The notes below the pieces were generated by a model, which was not told the DNA's origin, searched no databases, and worked only from the letters and a program-made list of their open reading frames with translations. Source: an uncultured Bacteroidota bacterium (GTDB lineage: Bacteria; Bacteroidota; Bacteroidia; UBA7662). From it: 16,579 bases of DNA. Each line of letters begins with the position of its first letter. The first letter of the stretch is position 1. The DNA is taken from assembly GCA_903908015.1 (NCBI GenBank), contig CAIVQI010000346.1, positions 1-16,579 of the forward strand, given 5' to 3'. The position numbers and the translations under genes are program-made. Shown piece by piece: positions 13,516 to 16,579 of this stretch.

Positions 13516-14649
13516 ATGCGGTGTCTATTAATTCGGGGTCTATTGGCGCGTCAGTTTTACGGCTTTCTTTTGCTGTTATTTGTAGCCCTACAAGCCGGCG
13601 CCCAGAATACCGACAGCAGTCGGGTTGAAGATGACGAAGACTACGGGTCGGCCGAGCTGGCCGGTGGTGGCAGCAGCAAGAGCTACGCCAGCGCAAGGAT
13701 AGTGGGCACCTCTCCCCAAAGGTTCATCACACTGGCCTATGATCACCAATTGGGCTATGACATGAATTTGTCTGATTGGGGAAGGTTTGCGGATGATAGT
13801 ATTCCACAATACGGACCCGCCCAACGGGTGAAGTCGACCGGCGGACTCCGATTCAATGCCAGCATTCCAGTTATTTCCCGCAACAACTTGGTGTGGCAAT
13901 TGGGAGGAAATTATTGGGAAAGTCGCTATCAAATGGAGGAACCCATTCTGAATGATACGCTGTCTCCAGTGCGGAATGATGTGGCTGCAGCACTTAAGGA
14001 AGGTGGATTGCGTACGGCGGGTTTAAATACAACGATCTACAAGCCCCTCAATTCCGAACAGTTCGTACTTGTTCAGGCCTCGGTCGATATGAGTGGGGAT
14101 TATGGAATCGAATTGCAGCCTGTTGTGCGCACTTCTGCAGCGGTTATTTGGGGAAAGCGACCGAATGAACGAAAGCAATGGGGCGTGGGCCTCGTACGCA
14201 CCTATCGGGTTGGCGCATTGAATTATTTGCCGGTTTATATGTTGAACTGGACCGCACCCAACAGACGCTGGGGTTTCGAATCACTCCTGCCGGCACGGGC
14301 GTCAGTACGCTACAATATCGATCGCAACAGTATGCTCTTGGGTGGGTTTGAGTTGGAGGGACAAAGCTACCGGATCGAGCGGCTTTCATCCAGTGGACCC
14401 AATGGCAACAGCTTCGAAATCCGTAGAGGTGAACTACGCCCCCGTCTCGAATACCTCCGCCAGTTAAAAGGGTATTGGTGGATGCATGCTCAAGCCGGGA
14501 TTCGCCTTGATTATAGCTTCGATGCGGATGAGTTACCTGGCGGTAAGGAATTTTTCAGGGGATTTTTTGGCGACCAGGCTTTTGCTCAGATCAATAGTCT
14601 GGGGAATACCCCCTATTTCCAGTTGGGCATCAACTTTGTTAGTCCATAA
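13516..14649 (+). CDS. Predicted outer-membrane beta-barrel protein, DUF6268-like
   Basis: A 377-residue exported protein. The signal peptide has an extended charged N-terminus and the hydrophobic core FLLLLFVALQAGAQ. A short acidic, Gly/Ser-rich linker (DSSRVEDDEDYGSAELAGGGSS) follows, then a long barrel-like region with alternating aromatic strands, for example LVWQLGGNYWESRYQM and YWWMHAQAGIRLDY. It ends FQLGINFVSP, consistent with an outer-membrane insertion signal. The opening ITLAYDHQLGYDMNLSDWG and overall layout recall the DUF6268 group of Bacteroidota outer-membrane proteins; this is from memory. The gene starts one base after the DUF2147 stop and converges on the methyltransferase gene, with 25 bases between them. 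No plug domain or TonB box is seen, so it is not a TonB-dependent receptor. Confidence 0.78.
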   Translation: MRCLLIRGLLARQFYGFLLLLFVALQAGAQNTDSSRVEDDEDYGSAELAGGGSSKSYASARIVGTSPQRFITLAYDHQLGYDMNLSDWGRFADDSIPQYGPAQRVKSTGGLRFNASIPVISRNNLVWQLGGNYWESRYQMEEPILNDTLSPVRNDVAAALKEGGLRTAGLNTTIYKPLNSEQFVLVQASVDMSGDYGIELQPVVRTSAAVIWGKRPNERKQWGVGLVRTYRVGALNYLPVYMLNWTAPNRRWGFESLLPARASVRYNIDRNSMLLGGFELEGQSYRIERLSSSGPNGNSFEIRRGELRPRLEYLRQLKGYWWMHAQAGIRLDYSFDADELPGGKEFFRGFFGDQAFAQINSLGNTPYFQLGINFVSP

Positions 14650-14674
14650 GCCCATATATTTAAGAAGTTCGGGC

Positions 14675-16051
14675 CTACAACAAATCTGCTACAATACAAA
14701 CGGGTTTGCGGCCAGCCAGAGTGGTGAAGATGAGATAAGCATCAGCACCATCCGGGATGTTGAGGGTTGATCGGAGTTGGGCAACGCTGAGGAAAAAGCC
14801 CTTACTGGCCATCATGGCACGGCTTATACCCATCGACTTCAATTGTCTCACTAAAGTCTTGGGCTGGTACTGGAGCACATCGCGAATGCGAAACAGCCTG
14901 CCTGGAACTTGATTTTGCCTGGGCGTGTGTTCCGACTTCACCAGATAATAAGGTATATGGGGAGCCATTTGAGTATATCCCATCGCTGCTGCATACTGTG
15001 TCGACAAATTCAATCGTTTAAGTCCCGCATGGGGCTCGAATAATAGGTCACCTTGTTTCGCTACCGATGGGTAGATGGGTGAGGTAGTCGATTCAAACAA
15101 GCTTCGGGTAAATAAATGAAAAGGAGGTGGCCCGCCTTCGTTGGTCCGATTGGTAGTCATCTGACCCGGAATGGCAAAAGTTGTGGCACAGGGGTCATGT
15201 TCATAAATATAAACTGCATGAAGCCGACAGTCATCGGACTTCCATCTTTGTACCCTAAACAGAAGTTCTTTGAGTTCGCCTTGCCAACAAATGGCAAAAA
15301 CATCCGTGGTGTGGCCATCCCAAGCGCGCATACTTTCTATTGGATCAGTCATGGGCGACGATTTCACCCAAACACTATCAAATGATGACATCAATCGGGG
15401 CATGAGAACTATAACATTAGGAAGAGAATCATGCCAGGAGTATGTACGCCGTCCACCTGGTCGTCGGTCTGGATCAAGATAGGCGACCGATCCAATCGAG
15501 TGGCGGCTCATGGAGTCGTTCGCGTCGACCATTTCAGCATGGTCAAAAAGTATAGGGCCGCCTTCTTTCGGGGCAGATTCAGGGCATGGAGTCGATTTCA
15601 CATACGCCATTCCATCCGCTACAATGTTCAAGTTGTTTTCAACATTTCTAAAATTATGAACAAGCATTGACCGAAGTAATGGATCTTGCTCGGCCAAAAA
15701 AAGGGGCATTCCGGCCCGTGATGCAAAAAAAGCATCCACCCCTGCCCCGGTGGTGAGGTCCGTGAAACTACTTCCCCGAAGCCACAACGACTTCACACGG
15801 GCTACGGCCTCTGAGGTACATTGCTCAAGGCTGCGTTGGGTGAATAGCCACCCGCTTCGATACAGGTCAGGGGTCTTAGCCACAGCTTTAATTCGAACAT
15901 GCAGTTGCTCTAAGGCAAATGACGCCATCGGTCCAAAAGCCTTTTGAGCCCGTGAGATTCGGCCACGTTCATCACGGAGCGCCTCCAATTGAAGAAAAGC
16001 ATCCAATGGCTCGCTGCGTAAGAAATCTACCAGTTTTTCGGGCTCATGCAT
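14675..16051 (-). CDS. Class I SAM-dependent methyltransferase with C-terminal THUMP-like domain
   Basis: A 458-residue cytoplasmic protein. After an N-terminal helical region, a Rossmann methyltransferase fold has the SAM loop DLTTGAGVDAFF (98-109), an acidic strand end at LAEQDP (119-124), and a DP motif in VAYLDPDRRPGGRR (189-202), like the DPxR signature of this Bacteroidota family. The C-terminal part, from about residue 385, fits the THUMP-like domain, with FRIRDVLQYQPKTLVRQLKS, ISRAMMASKGFFLSVAQLR and a final YLIFTTLAGRKPVCI segment. THUMP-type domains suggest a structured RNA substrate, but the target of this family is unknown. The stretch around residues 155-185 is Pro/Ser/Asp-rich and may be an insertion. 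The gene is divergent from the small lipoprotein gene, with 60 bases between the two starts. Confidence 0.85.
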   Translation of the reverse strand: MHEPEKLVDFLRSEPLDAFLQLEALRDERGRISRAQKAFGPMASFALEQLHVRIKAVAKTPDLYRSGWLFTQRSLEQCTSEAVARVKSLWLRGSSFTDLTTGAGVDAFFASRAGMPLFLAEQDPLLRSMLVHNFRNVENNLNIVADGMAYVKSTPCPESAPKEGGPILFDHAEMVDANDSMSRHSIGSVAYLDPDRRPGGRRTYSWHDSLPNVIVLMPRLMSSFDSVWVKSSPMTDPIESMRAWDGHTTDVFAICWQGELKELLFRVQRWKSDDCRLHAVYIYEHDPCATTFAIPGQMTTNRTNEGGPPPFHLFTRSLFESTTSPIYPSVAKQGDLLFEPHAGLKRLNLSTQYAAAMGYTQMAPHIPYYLVKSEHTPRQNQVPGRLFRIRDVLQYQPKTLVRQLKSMGISRAMMASKGFFLSVAQLRSTLNIPDGADAYLIFTTLAGRKPVCIVADLL

Positions 16052-16111
16052 TGGGTCACAAGTTTGGTAATTCCACTTTTTTTTCAGTCTTTCGCTGACA
16101 AATCTTCAACC

Positions 16112-16237
16112 ATGAAAAAGTCCTTTTTCCTTTTGTCACTTTTGGCGCTCGCACTTTTCGCTGCTTCATGCCATCGATCATGTCCGGCTTATGGGGACAA
16201 TAGCCCCGCTCCTACAGCGCCTTCAGACCGTAGCTGA
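16112..16237 (+). CDS. Small predicted lipoprotein, 41 residues
   Basis: The ATG at 16112 starts a textbook lipoprotein signal, MKKSFFLLSLLALALFAASC, with the lipobox AASC, so Cys20 is the lipidated residue. Only about 21 residues remain after processing, including a second Cys and a CPAYGD segment, then a Pro/Ser-rich tail. Short lipoproteins of this type are common in Bacteroidota, and their function is unknown. A longer in-frame start at 16046 exists, but it would bury the signal peptide and overlaps the start of the divergent methyltransferase gene. No strong promoter match is visible in the 60-base divergent gap. Confidence 0.7.
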   Translation: MKKSFFLLSLLALALFAASCHRSCPAYGDNSPAPTAPSDRS

Positions 16238-16407
16238 AGCAAAGCCTCTGTTGGATTTCAGAAAGTGCCTTTGGAGCCTTGAGTTATTGCTTTTCGAAAG
16301 AGGGGGATTAAGTCGGGCAAAATACCAATTTTGTCAGTCTGGACAACATTTTGAAGCGCTGCTTGTTTCTTATATTTGTTGTATCTGTGATTCGGTATTA
16401 TCCCTCT
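16238..16407. other. Intergenic region upstream of the terminal exported protein gene
   Basis: A region of 170 bases without a supported gene. Besides the promoter at 16351-16378 it holds a 5-bp perfect dyad, TTGTC (16331-16335) and GACAA (16342-16346) with a 6-base loop, ending just before the -33 element. The dyad could be an operator but is short. No terminator-like hairpin with a T-tract is visible after the lipoprotein stop. Confidence 0.4.
16351..16378 (+). promoter_or_regulatory. Bacteroidota promoter for the terminal exported protein gene
   Basis: TTG at 16351-16353 (within ATTTTG), a 17-base spacer, then TATATTTG at 16371-16378, a full match to TAnnTTTG. It lies 29 bases before the ATG at 16408. 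Its position supports the reality and start of the partial gene downstream. Confidence 0.7.
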
Positions 16408-16579
16408 ATGAATTCATTCCTGTCTCAACAGAATAAATGTGCCTTTCGGGTACTGGGCTACGCTGTTTGTGCTGCAGGGTTATTTCTTTCGGTTATTCTA
16501 TCATCACAAAGCCTTCATGCCCAAGAAATGCCGCGTTCTACCAGTCCGGCCGTGGGTTCAAGTGGGCGGAGCGATATCA
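16408..16579 (+). CDS. 5' end of an exported protein, truncated by the window edge
   Basis: From the ATG at 16408 the frame stays open for 57 codons to the end of the window. It encodes a short polar start with basic residues, a hydrophobic segment VLGYAVCAAGLFLSVIL, and a likely signal peptidase site at SLHAQ. The mature N-terminus begins with a Pro/Ser/Gly-rich stretch (EMPRSTSPAVGSSGRSDI). This is a clear Sec signal peptide behind a good Bacteroidota promoter. The family cannot be determined from this fragment. Large outer-membrane proteins of the LptD type in Bacteroidota can have such a low-complexity N-terminus, but that is only a guess. The rest of the gene lies outside the window. Confidence 0.65.
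   Translation, partial: MNSFLSQQNKCAFRVLGYAVCAAGLFLSVILSSQSLHAQEMPRSTSPAVGSSGRSDI

Noticed and set aside
14640..14680. GCCC...GGGC dyad between the convergent barrel and methyltransferase genes as a terminator
   Set aside because: The stem is only four base pairs with a long loop and no T-tract.
16191..16436. 81-codon + frame between the small lipoprotein and the terminal gene
   Set aside because: It overlaps the lipoprotein 3' end and spans a clear promoter and the start of the exported protein. Its composition does not look like a conserved protein.

Overview
The window looks like a chromosomal segment of a Bacteroidota (Bacteroidetes) bacterium, with a base composition a little above 50% G+C by eye. 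The evidence is the family content: a BT0820-type HAD hydrolase, the Bacteroidota version of YebC, a THUMP-like-domain methyltransferase, a DUF2147 protein and many small exported or lipoprotein genes. Convincing Shine-Dalgarno sites are nearly absent, and several promoters match the Bacteroidota pattern TTG-N17-23-TAnnTTTG. I cannot place it below phylum with confidence. I see no rRNA, tRNA, CRISPR array, insertion sequence or phage gene, and no intergenic gap exceeds 300 bases.

Layout. Bases 81-198 hold a 10-bp tandem repeat array that runs into the start codon of a tandem universal stress protein. A + strand housekeeping run follows: usp, HAD phosphatase, map (methionine aminopeptidase, GTG start inside a stop-start overlap) and the yebC-type regulator. 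Convergent to it, six bases away, is an M13 metallopeptidase with its own promoter and a palindrome in its -33 region. Bases 5263-12384 (minus strand) carry a compact six-gene cluster. In transcription order it encodes a PqqD-like small protein, an ATP-grasp ligase, a type III PLP decarboxylase-like enzyme, a urea-transporter/M23-peptidase fusion, an outer-membrane barrel-like protein with a helical N-terminus, and a secreted TPR protein. Divergent from it is a + strand trio (lipoprotein, DUF2147 protein, DUF6268-like outer-membrane barrel) behind a strong Bacteroidota promoter. The right end has a minus-strand THUMP-like methyltransferase, a 41-residue lipoprotein, and the 5' end of an exported protein that runs off the window.

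The most interesting part is the six-gene cluster. Its first three genes have the composition of a small amino-acid or peptide tailoring system: a recognition or carrier protein, a carboxylate-amine ligase and an amino-acid decarboxylase. This resembles the logic of butirosin BtrI/BtrJ/BtrK, but with a PqqD-like protein where the carrier protein would be. The last three genes span the inner membrane, periplasm and outer membrane. I infer that the cluster makes, moves or senses a small amine- or amide-containing molecule, possibly linked to peptidoglycan. The substrate is unknown, and no precursor peptide or radical SAM partner is visible.
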